NCBI GenBank assembly: GCA_904419005.1 | Contig: CAJFQI010000015.1 | Span: 1 to 42,018 of the forward strand | DNA from: Candidatus Avimonas faecium | GTDB taxonomy: Bacteria > Bacillota > Clostridia > Oscillospirales > Acutalibacteraceae | Reading direction: 5' to 3' | Length of the DNA: 42,018 nucleotides | Shown: positions 10,633 through 19,167 of the stretch, piece after piece | Layout: each line of letters opens with the position of its first letter | How positions within the stretch are numbered: position 1 is the stretch's first letter | Position numbers and translations under genes: made by a program | The notes under the pieces: model-generated | Told to the model about the DNA's origin: nothing | What the model saw: the letters and a program-made list of their open reading frames with translations, nothing else | Databases searched by the model: none

Positions 10633-11361
10633 ATGAAAAATGTCATGGGACGCATCCACTCGGTGGAGAGCTTCGGCGCGCTTGACGGGCCGGGGATCCG
10701 GTATGTGCTGTTTTTGCAGGGCTGCCCGCTTCGCTGCGTATACTGCCATAACCCGGATTCCTGGTACAAGGACGGCGGGCAGGAGATCGGCTCGGCGGAT
10801 GTGGTCCGGGACATTCTGCGGTACCGCCATTTTATCCAAAACGGCGGGGTGACCCTCTCGGGCGGCGAGCCGCTGATGCAGCCGGAGTTTGCCGCGGCAG
10901 TTATTGAAGGCTGCCACGAGCACGGCCTGCACGTCGCGGTCGATACCTCGGGCGGGGTGGCCCTGCTGGCCTGCGAGCAGGCGGTGGAGCAGGCCGACCT
11001 CCTGCTGCTTGACATCAAGGCGGCGGAGGATTCCTTATTCCGTAAAATTACGGGAAGAGGGATGGACAACACGCTTGAAATCCTCGCGGCGCGGGAGCGG
11101 ATGGGCAAGCCGGTATGGATCCGGCATGTGCTGGTTCCCGGGCTGACGCTGGACGACGACCAGCTTCACCGGCTCGGGCGGCTCCTGCGGGATTACCGCT
11201 GCGTAGAGCGGGTGGAGCTCCTCCCCTTCCACAAAATGGGGGAGTACAAATGGCAGGCCCTCGGCGAGCCCTATACCCTTGCCGATGTGCAGCCGCCCGA
11301 GCCGGAGCAGGTGGAGCACGCCCGGAGCCTGCTGCGCGGCTACGGGCTGGAGGTACACTGA
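10633..11361 (+). CDS. pflA: Pyruvate formate-lyase-activating enzyme
   Basis: Radical SAM enzyme that uses a 4Fe-4S cluster and S-adenosylmethionine to place the glycyl radical on PflB. The 242 residues match the usual length. The cluster motif C-x3-C-x2-C is at Cys31, Cys35 and Cys38 (CPLRCVYCHNP), preceded by the family start SVESFGALDGPGIR, and TLSGGEP is the SAM-contacting motif. Lack of an extra ferredoxin insert separates it from activases of glycerol dehydratase type. A GGCGGAGG site precedes the ATG. The GNAT gene follows after 63 bp with no terminator between, so both probably share one transcript. Confidence 0.95.
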   Translation: MKNVMGRIHSVESFGALDGPGIRYVLFLQGCPLRCVYCHNPDSWYKDGGQEIGSADVVRDILRYRHFIQNGGVTLSGGEPLMQPEFAAAVIEGCHEHGLHVAVDTSGGVALLACEQAVEQADLLLLDIKAAEDSLFRKITGRGMDNTLEILAARERMGKPVWIRHVLVPGLTLDDDQLHRLGRLLRDYRCVERVELLPFHKMGEYKWQALGEPYTLADVQPPEPEQVEHARSLLRGYGLEVH

Positions 11362-11424
11362 GCCGCGCCGCAGCGCTGGCAAGGGAGACGGCGGAAAGGG
11401 CCGCAAGAGCAGTAAGGACAGAAA

Positions 11425-11955
11425 ATGGAAAGAAGGATGGCAGGGATGGAATATACGCTTCGTTCATACCGCGCGGAGGACCTGCCCGCGATGGCTGCGA
11501 TCTGGAACGGGGTGGTGGCGCAGGCGGACAGCTTCCCCGGCGACCAGCCCCTTTCTTTAGAGGAGGCGGCGGCGCTGTTCGCCGCGCAGACCGACACGGT
11601 GGTTGCGCTGGATGGCGGGGAGGTCGTCGGCCTGTACATCCTGCACCCCAACAACATCGGCCGGTGCAGCCAGATCGCCAACGCCTCCTACGCCGTACGG
11701 GAGGGGTTCCGCGGCCGGGGGATCGGGCGGCGTCTGGTGTGCGATTCCCTGCAAAGGGCTAAGCGGGCCGGCTTTGCCGGGATGCAGTTTAACGCGGTGG
11801 TGAAAAGCAATACGCCCGCCATTGCGCTGTACCTAAAGCTGGGCTTCACCGTCCTGGGCACGGTCAAAAACGGGTATCGCCTGGCGGACGGCTCCTATAC
11901 CGACACCCTGATTTTTTATCACGGCCTGCTGGATGGGCCGCTTCCCCGGCCGTAA
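11425..11955 (+). CDS. GNAT family N-acetyltransferase
   Basis: Acetyl-CoA-dependent acetyltransferase of about 176 residues with a single GNAT domain. The acetyl-CoA pyrophosphate loop is RGRGIG (96-101) after the typical VREGFRG strand turn, and the C-terminal VKSNTPAIALYLKLGF is the usual motif B. The substrate is unknown; it could act on a small molecule or a protein N terminus. Three in-frame ATGs (11425, 11437, 11446) are possible: the first has AAGGAC upstream, and the last, giving MEYTLRSYR, fits the family start best and has AAGAAGGA about 11 nt upstream. It is probably cotranscribed with pflA and ends before a strong terminator. Confidence 0.85.
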   Translation: MERRMAGMEYTLRSYRAEDLPAMAAIWNGVVAQADSFPGDQPLSLEEAAALFAAQTDTVVALDGGEVVGLYILHPNNIGRCSQIANASYAVREGFRGRGIGRRLVCDSLQRAKRAGFAGMQFNAVVKSNTPAIALYLKLGFTVLGTVKNGYRLADGSYTDTLIFYHGLLDGPLPRP

Positions 11956-11988
11956 GGCGGGGAAGCCTTTGCGCTCTGCCGGTGGTTT

Positions 11989-12026
11989 AAGGGGGCGCTG
12001 CCGAAGCATGGCGGCGCCCCCTTTTT
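11989..12026 (+). terminator. Intrinsic terminator after the GNAT gene
   Basis: Stem 11989-12002 with 12010-12023 (one internal mismatch), 7 nt loop, T run to 12026. The left flank and arm (GGTGGTTTAAGGGGGCGCTG) resemble those of the pflB terminator. Confidence 0.9.
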
Positions 12027-12125
12027 CGTTGATGGCCCTTTCGCTGTGCCTGGAGGGACAGGGCGGGGCTGCGTCCCTTCTCTCCGCCGCCTTGAAACAG
12101 GCAAATCCTATGCTTAAAAAGAGCC

Positions 12126-12163
12126 AAAAGGAGAGGCGGCAGCGCGATAGGCTGCCGCCTCTC
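12126..12163 (-). terminator. Terminator for the XRE-methyltransferase gene
   Basis: A perfect 13 bp stem (12131-12143 with 12151-12163), 7 nt loop. On the minus strand it is followed by CTTTTGG and a little further by five Ts. It lies about 90 bp beyond the stop codon of the minus-strand gene. A second inverted repeat CTTCCCCG/CGGGGAAG at about 12189-12219 lies between. Confidence 0.65.
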
Positions 12164-12251
12164 CCCCTAGGTGTTCCCCCTTTACGCCTTCCCCGGCCGG
12201 CTTCCCGCGGCGGGGAAGGCCAAAACGGGGAGCCCCCCTTCCTATCGTCGT

Positions 12252-13232
12252 CTACAGCTTCCGCGCCAGGATGATGAAGGTGTGGTTGATGAGGGCGGCG
12301 CAGCCGCCGGGGGGGAAAGGGCTGGGCCCGGTCTGCCCATCCTCCCCGGCCGGGAGGCGGGACTGCTCAATCAGCTTTTCCACCTTTAGGCCATGCTGTG
12401 CCAGGCAGTTGATGTAGGAGGACAGCTTCCAGTTCTTCAGGTAAAGCGGCTGCCCGGCCTTCTGCACCGGGATTTCCGGCTCTGCGACATAACGGCGGTT
12501 CAGGACATACCGCCCGTTTTCCGCGGACAGGCAGGGTACGATCGGATTGTCCCAGGAAAAAATAAAAATCCCGTTGGTTTTGAGGTAACGGGATACCAGG
12601 CCGATCGTTTTGGATAGGTCCATTGTCCAGCCGATGCCGTAAATTGAATACACACAGTCGAAATAGTGAAAGGGGATGCCCGGGTTAACCTCCATTGGCG
12701 AGATCAGGAGCTGCGCCCTCACCCGGTTTTCCCGCAGGAGGGCCCGCGCCTTTCCCACCTGCTTGGCGGAGATATCCAATCCCCACAGCTCCCGGGCTCC
12801 CCGCCGGGCATTGTATACAAGGGAGCGGCCGTCGCCGCAGGCGATCTCAAGCAGCGCCTTGTTGTGCAGGTCGCCGAACAGGTGCAGGGTTTCCTCGCTT
12901 ACGGCGAAGGGGCCGTAGTCCGGCAGGGCGATCCCCTGCCATTCCGAATCGCCGATGCAGTCCCAGCCGGCGGAGTTGCGGTCCAGAAGCGCGTAGGTTT
13001 TGTCGGGCAGGATATCGCTTACGCTTCCGCCCCCTCCCTGGAACAGGGAGTCGATGGAGACATGGAAATAGTCGGCGATTTTCGGCAGCAGGACGATATT
13101 GGGATAGGCTTTCCCGGTTTCCCATTTGCTGATCGCCTGCACCGTGACGCCGAGGGAGCCGGCCAGCGCCTCCTGGCTGATGTGGTACCTTTTCCGCAAT
13201 TGTTTAATGGATTCGCAAACGCTGATTTCCAT
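12252..13232 (-). CDS. XRE-type DNA-binding domain fused to a SAM-dependent methyltransferase
   Basis: 326 residues in two parts. Residues 1-65 are a Cro/C1-type helix-turn-helix (ISQEALAGSLGVTVQAISKW), ending in the usual DSLF. Residues about 90-260 form a class I Rossmann methyltransferase with motif I LEIACGDGR (128-136), motif II WGLDIS, and a DCVYSIYGIGW motif IV region. The ATG at 13232 has AGAGGAAG at good spacing. Such fusions occur in Clostridia, but their targets are not established: it may methylate a small molecule or protein and sense it through the same chain. It has its own promoter (13272-13300) and no operon partner. Confidence 0.85.
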   Translation of the reverse strand: MEISVCESIKQLRKRYHISQEALAGSLGVTVQAISKWETGKAYPNIVLLPKIADYFHVSIDSLFQGGGGSVSDILPDKTYALLDRNSAGWDCIGDSEWQGIALPDYGPFAVSEETLHLFGDLHNKALLEIACGDGRSLVYNARRGARELWGLDISAKQVGKARALLRENRVRAQLLISPMEVNPGIPFHYFDCVYSIYGIGWTMDLSKTIGLVSRYLKTNGIFIFSWDNPIVPCLSAENGRYVLNRRYVAEPEIPVQKAGQPLYLKNWKLSSYINCLAQHGLKVEKLIEQSRLPAGEDGQTGPSPFPPGGCAALINHTFIILARKL

Positions 13233-13271
13233 TTCTGCTTCCTCTCAAATGATGAAACTTCCCCTTGCCTT

Positions 13272-13300
13272 ATTGTAAACGACTTGGGCGGCGCTTTCAA
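13272..13300 (-). promoter_or_regulatory. Promoter for the XRE-methyltransferase gene
   Basis: On the minus strand TTGAAA (13300-13295), 17 bp spacer, TACAAT (13277-13272), about 40 bp before the start codon. The rest of the 429 bp gap up to 13661 shows no gene. Confidence 0.7.
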
Positions 13301-13493
13301 TAATATGCTTTTTGATAGGCCATCAACTCGTAGTTAATCTTTTACGAAAAACGTATCCCCATGGTGGAAACCGGCCGGCGGAAAGCGCAGAAACGGCCAA
13401 AAGCGGTGTCCCGCGGGATTCCCTCTGGCCGCGTCCACGGCCTCCGCCCGGTTGCGGGTCGCGGAAAGGCCGCCTTTCCCGGGATTTTCCCCC

Positions 13494-13522
13494 TGGCTAA
13501 TTTTGCGGAAATATGTTATAAT
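13494..13522 (+). promoter_or_regulatory. Promoter for the CarD gene
   Basis: Extended -10 TGTTATAAT (13514-13522) with a weak -35 TGGCTA (13494-13499) at 17 bp. The same nine-base extended -10 occurs at pflB. The leader to the ATG is about 130 nt. Confidence 0.65.
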
Positions 13523-13661
13523 GTATACAAACGCAACGTGCAGTTTGCCTGGCAGAACGTAAGTCCGGTTGGCGCAAACGGCGCGTTTTCTTTTGGGCCG
13601 CGGCAGGCAGGACCAAGGGGAAGAGCATCCGTAACGTCCGTGGAAGGAAGGGGCTGAAGCC

Positions 13662-14219
13662 ATGCAGGATCAACAGAACAGACGGTTCGCGGCGGGGGAT
13701 AAGGTGATGTATGCCGCGCAGGGGGTTTGCCAGGTGGCCGGCATTGAAACCAAGGATTTCGGGGGAAGGCAGGTGGAATACTACGTCCTCAAGCCGCTGC
13801 ATGCGCCGAATTCCACCGTGTATGTGCCTACCGGCAATCCGGAGCTTACCGGGAAGCTGCGGCGGCTGCTTTCCGCGCAGGAAATCCTCGCGCTGATCCG
13901 GTCCATGCCGCAGGAGCCCTGCGACTGGATTGCGGACGATGCCGCGCGTAAGGATGCATTCCGGCAAATCCTTTCCCACGGCAGCCACCAGGAGCTGATC
14001 CGGGCGGTCAAGGCGGTCCACCGCCATCAGCAGGAGCTGCAGCAAAAGGGGCGGAAGCTCCATATGGCGGACGAGCGCTTTTTTAAGGAAGCGGAAAAGA
14101 TCCTCTACGACGAGTTCGCTTCGGTTTTGGGCTTGCAGCCGGAGCAGGTGCTACCCTTTATCCTTGACCAGCTGGAAGGGACGGGGCAGGAGCCGCCGGC
14201 CGGCGGCATCCCGGGCTGA
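13662..14219 (+). CDS. CarD-family transcriptional regulator
   Basis: Protein of the CarD/CdnL/TRCF-like family, whose N-terminal domain binds the RNA polymerase beta subunit. In 185 residues the RNA polymerase interaction domain spans about 8-70 (FAAGDKVMYAAQGVCQVAGI, then YYVLKP and TVYVPTGN) and an all-helical C-terminal domain follows, containing LSAQEILALIRSMP. This is the two-domain layout of Firmicute CarD-like proteins. It probably tunes open-complex stability at some promoters, but its regulon is unknown. AAGGAAGGGG precedes the ATG. It is monocistronic; a short palindrome and six Ts at 14280-14297 may end the transcript. Confidence 0.9.
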   Translation: MQDQQNRRFAAGDKVMYAAQGVCQVAGIETKDFGGRQVEYYVLKPLHAPNSTVYVPTGNPELTGKLRRLLSAQEILALIRSMPQEPCDWIADDAARKDAFRQILSHGSHQELIRAVKAVHRHQQELQQKGRKLHMADERFFKEAEKILYDEFASVLGLQPEQVLPFILDQLEGTGQEPPAGGIPG

Positions 14220-14399
14220 CGGGCGTGCCTCTGCGCCCCAGCGGCCCGCCGCAGGCCTTGGGCGGCGGGGAATGGCCGGCGGACGTCCGGATTTTTTGGG
14301 GGACGCATCCTGCGCCGCATCACGTCTGCAAGGCGCGGAGCGGTGCTTTTCACGGTTGTTCCGGTGGAGGGCGCATCCCCGGCGGGACGCCTCGGACGA

Positions 14400-14427
14400 T
14401 TGACAAAAGGCAGAAAACCCGTATGAT
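14400..14427 (+). promoter_or_regulatory. Promoter for the surface protein gene
   Basis: Perfect TTGACA (14400-14405), 16 bp spacer, TATGAT (14422-14427), about 48 bp before the start codon. It is the closest match to consensus in the window. Confidence 0.75.
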
Positions 14428-14474
14428 AAGAGGGAATCCGCTGCCATACCGCGGCGGAGAGAGGGGAAGGGACT

Positions 14475-16727
14475 ATGAAGAAACGGTATCGGCGCGTCTT
14501 GGCCCTGGCGCTGGCTCTGTCTATGGCGGTGATGCTGTGCGCCGCTCCGGCCGCGGCGGTTGAGGATACCGCTCCGCCCGTTATCCATAGTGCCGCTATC
14601 ACGCAAAAGGTAGTGATCGGGGAAACCGTCACCCTGACCCTGGACGCGGAGGACGAGGTATCCGGCGTAAAGCTGGCCTTTTTGACCTACCGCTCGGCAG
14701 CGGGGACTTCTTATACCCTGACGTTTACCAATCCCGGGGCCTCCCAGTCCTTTGCCGCTTCGCTTGCCGTCCCGCTGGCTATGGAGCCGGGGGTGTGGAC
14801 GGCGGAGCATATCATAGTCTACGATTACGCGCAGAACGGCATTTCCTATGTCAGAGGCGGGGAGGGGCCGGTGGACTTTTCCAAGCTGGATTTGACCATA
14901 GCGGACAACCCGGACAAGGATTGCGTCGCCCCCACGCTGCAGAGCCTGACGGTTAAAAACAGCCGCGTCAGCGCGCCGGGCAAGGTGGAGTTTGAGGCGG
15001 AGATTACCGACAACGCCCCGGGGGAAATAAGGGCGACGATGTATATATATGTCGGCACTTTCCGCGAGGCGGTGGGGCTGGTCTACAATCCTTCAACCGG
15101 CACATACCAGGGCGCCTTGTCCATTGCCGCAGCGGACAAAAGAAAGACCATTGCCTTTGAAAGCCTGTTCCTGTACGATTCGGCGGGCAACATGGTGTCG
15201 TATATTGACGGGGATCCCACCCAGGCTTCGTCGGGTCAAATCGTCCGCCGGCTCAATCCCTCCTGGGTCCCCAAAATTACCATTACCAACGCGATCCAGG
15301 ACACCATCCCTCCCAAGCTGCGGGAGTATTCTTATGATAAGCAGCGGGTGTACGCTCCGGCGGCTGTCAATTACACGATGGAGATTGAGGACGCCGACCC
15401 GGAGGGGATGGACGCCACCGTGACGTTTTTTTATGAGCCGGACGGGCAGTCCGCGCAGTTTTTCTGCCACAGCGGCCTGCGGTATGTTGGGGGGACGACG
15501 TTTGCCGCCATAGGCTCCCTGACGCTTGACCAGTATACGGAGCCGGGCAGCCTGTATATTCACCGTTTGGAACTGACCGATTCCTCCGGCAATACCCAGG
15601 TATACACGGTGGATGGATCGGAAGGCGAGCGCCTCCCGAAAAAGTCCGTCCGCGTGGTGAGCGGGCGCAGCCCCGACCTGACAACCGGCACCACTGTAAC
15701 GGGCTATTTGGATAAGATCCGGGCCGCCTCGGACGACGCGGTGATCGTGCTCGACTGTACGGGCGACAGCCGTGTCCCGGCCGCGGTGTTTGCCGCTATC
15801 CGCGGCACTAACCGCACCCTGATCCTCAATCACAACGGCATTGAATGGGTATTTTTCGGCGATAACCTGCCCAACCCGGACAAAGCGGTCGACTGCGCCG
15901 TGTCCTATCGGATTTTTCGGGGCGGAGCGGCGGAGGATTATGAGGAAGGCAGCGCGGACGCCGTGCTCGCGGAGCTGCTGCAAAGCAAGCCGGCCCTGCT
16001 GATCCAGTTTGCCCCTAACGGCCAGCTTCCCGGCCCGGCCTTGGTCCGCATCAAGGCGGAATATACCTTCCGCGATGAAATCGGGATCGCCGACCTGGAC
16101 GCCTATTTCTATAATGAGCAGCAGGGCCGGCTTGATGCGGTCGACAAAGGCATTGCCATGGCGGAGGACGGCTACTACCCCTTTGTCATTACACACAACA
16201 GCGCCTATCTTCTCGCTCCGCAGAAGGGCGCAGGCAGCGTCCCGGCTTCCGGCTCCGGCGGGGAGGGCGGGGGTGTGTCCGACGCCCCGGAAACCTCGGG
16301 AAGCCCGGAGGGCGCCACGACCGGCAGCACGGACAGCCTGGACGAGGGATCCACCGCCGAGACCGGGGAGGAGAGCACCTCCGCCCCATCCAAAACGGAA
16401 ACGGCCGGCCGCACCGATGCGGCGGCTGCCGGGACTTCCGCAGGAGCGGACGGCGGGCAAAGGGCAGGAGGCAGGATGCTTTGGGGGATCCTTGCGGCGG
16501 CAATCGGCGGTGCGGTGATTCTGGCGGCGGCGGTGCTGCTGGCGGTGCCCCGTACCCGGATGGCCATTCGGCGTCTGCTGCGCCAAGGGGCGTCCGGGCC
16601 TTCGGCGGAAGGCTCCCCGGCGGCCGTGGATAACCCGTGTGCTGGCGGAGGAGCCTCCGCGGCCGGCTCTGCCGGCGAAGCGCAGGAAGACAGTGGAGAC
16701 GGGAAACAGGGCAGCGATGCGCCGTAA
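14475..16727 (+). CDS. Secreted surface protein with C-terminal membrane anchor
   Basis: 750 residues, not assigned to a named family. Residues 1-28 form a signal peptide (basic MKKRYRR, then a long Ala/Leu core, cut near AAAVE). Residues about 30-410 hold repeated beta-rich segments, each with a DxxPP-like turn (DTAPPVIHS, DCVAPTLQS, DTIPPKLRE) about 130 residues apart, the look of tandem Ig-like domains. A further domain (about 415-590) precedes a Ser/Thr/Gly/Glu-rich linker (about 595-665), then one membrane helix (668-690) and a basic-led 60-residue tail. The hydrophilic domains should face outside and the tail inside. No catalytic motif is seen; adhesion or wall-related roles are guesses. 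GAGGGGAAGGG precedes the ATG. Confidence 0.82.
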   Translation: MKKRYRRVLALALALSMAVMLCAAPAAAVEDTAPPVIHSAAITQKVVIGETVTLTLDAEDEVSGVKLAFLTYRSAAGTSYTLTFTNPGASQSFAASLAVPLAMEPGVWTAEHIIVYDYAQNGISYVRGGEGPVDFSKLDLTIADNPDKDCVAPTLQSLTVKNSRVSAPGKVEFEAEITDNAPGEIRATMYIYVGTFREAVGLVYNPSTGTYQGALSIAAADKRKTIAFESLFLYDSAGNMVSYIDGDPTQASSGQIVRRLNPSWVPKITITNAIQDTIPPKLREYSYDKQRVYAPAAVNYTMEIEDADPEGMDATVTFFYEPDGQSAQFFCHSGLRYVGGTTFAAIGSLTLDQYTEPGSLYIHRLELTDSSGNTQVYTVDGSEGERLPKKSVRVVSGRSPDLTTGTTVTGYLDKIRAASDDAVIVLDCTGDSRVPAAVFAAIRGTNRTLILNHNGIEWVFFGDNLPNPDKAVDCAVSYRIFRGGAAEDYEEGSADAVLAELLQSKPALLIQFAPNGQLPGPALVRIKAEYTFRDEIGIADLDAYFYNEQQGRLDAVDKGIAMAEDGYYPFVITHNSAYLLAPQKGAGSVPASGSGGEGGGVSDAPETSGSPEGATTGSTDSLDEGSTAETGEESTSAPSKTETAGRTDAAAAGTSAGADGGQRAGGRMLWGILAAAIGGAVILAAAVLLAVPRTRMAIRRLLRQGASGPSAEGSPAAVDNPCAGGGASAAGSAGEAQEDSGDGKQGSDAP

Positions 16728-16854
16728 GGCTGTAATCGGGGCGGGTACGGGGCTGTCAGCTTCGTCAGGCGCTTATCCGCGGAATTCGCGGGCGGGCACG
16801 AGGCGGGCCCATCCAGCAAAATCTGCCTTACTGTTTTGAAAATACCCCATACGA

Positions 16855-16887
16855 AAAGAAGCTCCCGGCACAGCCGGGAGCTTCTTT
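16855..16887. terminator. Bidirectional terminator
   Basis: A perfect 15 bp stem (16855-16869 with 16873-16887), 3 nt loop, A run and T run at the two ends. It separates the plus-strand surface protein gene from the minus-strand ROK kinase and can stop both. Confidence 0.93.
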
Positions 16888-16903
16888 ATGGATACGGGCC
16901 GCT

Positions 16904-17887
16904 TCAGTCCTTGCTTACGCCCAGGAGGGCTGCGCCGATCACGCCGGCGTCGTTGCCCAGCTTGGCGACCGTGATGCGGCAGCGGCGGGCGCCGAAACGG
17001 GCGTAATCCTCCCTCTCCACGATTTCGCGCAGGGGGACGAGCAGCGTGTCCCCCTCCTTGCTGATGCCGCCCGCCAGGGAAAGCAGGTCGGGCTGGAAAA
17101 TATTCACGATATTGGAAATGCCGGTGGCCAGGGAGCGGATGTACGCCTGTACCACCTGCGCGCCGGTTTCGTCGCCGGCCCGCATCCCGTCAAACGCGGT
17201 GCGGCCGTTGACCTTGGACAGGTCGCCCCCAACCAATTTCCACAGCTGGGAGGAGGGGCTGGCCTGCATGGCTTCTTTGGTGGTGGTGATCAAGCCCGTC
17301 GCGGAAGCGTACGCCTCCCAGCAGCCCTGCCGCCCGCAGGTGCAGAGCCGCCCGTCCTCCCGGATGACCATATGGCCGAGCTCGCCCCCGGCGTGGTTGC
17401 TGCCGCTGTAAATCCGGCGGTCAATGATGATCCCGCCGCCAACCCCGGTCCCCAGGGTGATGGCGATAAAGTTGCGCACCTCCTGCCCGTCGGTTTCCTG
17501 CGTGTCGCAGGCGGCTCCGGCCAGGAACTCGCCGTAAGCGGCGGCGTTGGCGTCGTTTTCCACCAGCACGGGCCGTCCAAACCGTTCGGACAGATACTGC
17601 CCCATCCGCACGTCGTAAAACGCCAGGTTGTTGGCGTAACGGATGACCCCCTCTTCGGGATCAATACTCCCGGGGCAGCCGACGCCGATGTAGTCCAGAT
17701 CCTTCAAAGAGATCCCCGCTTTTTGCGCCGCTTCCTGCGCGGCGGCCACCATATCGTCCATAATGGCTTCTGCCGGACGGGGGCAGGCGGTTTTCCGGGA
17801 GGCGCTGGCGGCGATACGGTATTCCTCATCCAGCACGGCAGCGGCAATGTTGGTGCCGCCCAGGTCGATTCCGAGATAGTGACGCAT
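16904..17887 (-). CDS. ROK-family sugar kinase, probable glucokinase
   Basis: Cytoplasmic kinase that phosphorylates glucose or a related hexose at O6 with ATP. The 327 residues show the N-terminal phosphate loop GIDLGGTNI (6-14), the catalytic aspartate Asp112 in VENDANAAAYGE, and the ROK zinc motif with His172, Cys182, Cys184 and Cys189 (CTCGRQGC). I place the start at the ATG at 17887; a TTG codon directly before it also fits the frame, but AGAGGGG is better spaced for the ATG. It follows manA by 33 bp and ends before the terminator at 16855-16887, so it is the last gene of a minus-strand operon. GlcK is the usual identity; ManNAc or GlcNAc kinase activity cannot be excluded. Confidence 0.9.
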   Translation of the reverse strand: MRHYLGIDLGGTNIAAAVLDEEYRIAASASRKTACPRPAEAIMDDMVAAAQEAAQKAGISLKDLDYIGVGCPGSIDPEEGVIRYANNLAFYDVRMGQYLSERFGRPVLVENDANAAAYGEFLAGAACDTQETDGQEVRNFIAITLGTGVGGGIIIDRRIYSGSNHAGGELGHMVIREDGRLCTCGRQGCWEAYASATGLITTTKEAMQASPSSQLWKLVGGDLSKVNGRTAFDGMRAGDETGAQVVQAYIRSLATGISNIVNIFQPDLLSLAGGISKEGDTLLVPLREIVEREDYARFGARRCRITVAKLGNDAGVIGAALLGVSKD

Positions 17888-17920
17888 CAATAAAACCCCT
17901 CTCTATGGCTGTTTGGTATG

Positions 17921-18880
17921 TTATAAGGTCGTTAACAGGAATTCCGCCTGCCCGTCCAGCCGGTATTCCCCCAGCCCGGCGGGGAGGTATACGCTGTCCC
18001 CCTTGCGCAGCGGGAGGCTTTCCCCGGCGTGGGAGAGCACGGCCTGCCCATCAAGGAGCAGCAGATGCCCGAAGCTTTCCTCCCTAGCGGAAAAGGAGGC
18101 GGCGGACGAGAGCCGGACGCGGCGGACGGTGAAATACCGGCAGGTTTGCAGCAGGGTTTCCTCGGCCCCCTCGTGCCGGCTGACGGGGCGGTCGGCTTTC
18201 GGCAGCTCGGCCGGCTGGCGGTTGACCACATCCACGGCCTTGTCAATATGCAGGGGGCGCAGCTTGCCGTCCGCGCCCCGGCGCCCGTAGTCGTATACCC
18301 GGTAGGTGATGTTGCTGCTCTGCTGGATTTCGGCAATCAGGATCCCCTTGCCGATGGCGTGCAGGGTGGTGGCCTCAATAAAGAACACGTCCCCTTTGTG
18401 GACGGGCACCTCGTTGACCACGTCCATCAGGGTGTTGGCCTCAATCCGCTCCCGCAGCTCCTGCTTGGTCAGCGCCTGCCGGAAGCCGTAGATCAGGGTC
18501 GCGCCGGGGTCGCAGTCCACGATGTACCACATTTCGGTTTTCCCGGCGGAATGTTCCACCCGGCGGGCGTAATCGTCGTCAGGGTGTACCTGGATCGACA
18601 GCCGGTCCTTGGCGTCAATCAGCTTGACCAGCAGGGGGAATTCCGCCCCCGGGGCGAACCCCCGGCCGATATAGGAGGGGTGCCGCCCCAGCACGTCGGC
18701 CAGCGTCTGCCCGGCGTATTGTCCGTTTTTCACCCGGCTGTTGCCGTCGGGATGGCAGGACAGCTCCCAGCTCTCCGCCAGGGGGGACAGGTCGGTCTGC
18801 TTGTGGTACTCGGTTTTCAGGCGTTCGCCGCCCCAGAGGTAATCCTTAAAGGCCGGGGACAGCAGCAGGGGATAACGCAT
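17921..18880 (-). CDS. manA: Mannose-6-phosphate isomerase, class I
   Basis: Zinc enzyme that interconverts mannose 6-phosphate and fructose 6-phosphate, linking mannose to glycolysis and sugar-nucleotide synthesis. The 319 residues match the short Firmicute class I form. Zinc ligands are visible at Gln97 and His99 (IQVHPDD), Glu116 (KTEMW) and His174 (TTLHAIG). The open frame extends 44 residues further upstream, but AAAGGAAG lies 8 nt before the ATG at 18880 and the family begins there. It overlaps the end of the Nudix remnant by 35 bp and precedes the ROK kinase by 33 bp. Confidence 0.94.
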   Translation of the reverse strand: MRYPLLLSPAFKDYLWGGERLKTEYHKQTDLSPLAESWELSCHPDGNSRVKNGQYAGQTLADVLGRHPSYIGRGFAPGAEFPLLVKLIDAKDRLSIQVHPDDDYARRVEHSAGKTEMWYIVDCDPGATLIYGFRQALTKQELRERIEANTLMDVVNEVPVHKGDVFFIEATTLHAIGKGILIAEIQQSSNITYRVYDYGRRGADGKLRPLHIDKAVDVVNRQPAELPKADRPVSRHEGAEETLLQTCRYFTVRRVRLSSAASFSAREESFGHLLLLDGQAVLSHAGESLPLRKGDSVYLPAGLGEYRLDGQAEFLLTTL

Positions 18881-19166
18881 GGTCTCGACTTCCTTTCGCG
18901 CCTGCCGCGCGTGTGCGGGCAGAATTGGGCGGCGATACCGCCGGGGGCTTCCGCCCTGCGGCGGCTTTGCAGCAGCCGGACGCCGCCGAGCCGGCCCGGA
19001 ACAGCAGGACAATATACCGGCTCCCGTCCGGATTCTCCCAGCTTTTCACGCCGCAAAGGACCGGGTCGGCAATCCGCAGGCCGGTTTCCTCAAAGACTTC
19101 CCGCTTTACGCAGTCCACAAAGGACTCTCCCGGTTCAAGATGGCCGCCTGGGAACGCGGGCCCGGC
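18846..19166 (-). pseudogene. Nudix hydrolase remnant
   Basis: An open stretch between DUF3783 and manA encodes a complete Nudix box: GGHLEPGESF followed by VDCVKREVFEETGL, fitting G-x5-E-x7-REUxEExGU, and then WENPDGSRYIVLLF, the next family strand. It lacks the roughly 30 N-terminal residues with the first strands, has no start codon or ribosome site at the right place, and the sequence after LLFRAG turns into low-similarity Ala/Arg-rich coding that overlaps manA. The upstream DUF3783 frame stops right at its edge. I read it as the truncated remains of a Nudix hydrolase gene. A sequencing frameshift joining it to upstream coding is possible but no Nudix N terminus is visible there. Confidence 0.6.
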
Positions 19167-19167
19167 C

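Noticed and set aside
14270-14297. Possible terminator after the CarD gene
   Set aside because: The palindrome CGGACGTCCG has no room for a loop and the alternative stem is only 4 bp, so despite six Ts I do not list it as a feature.
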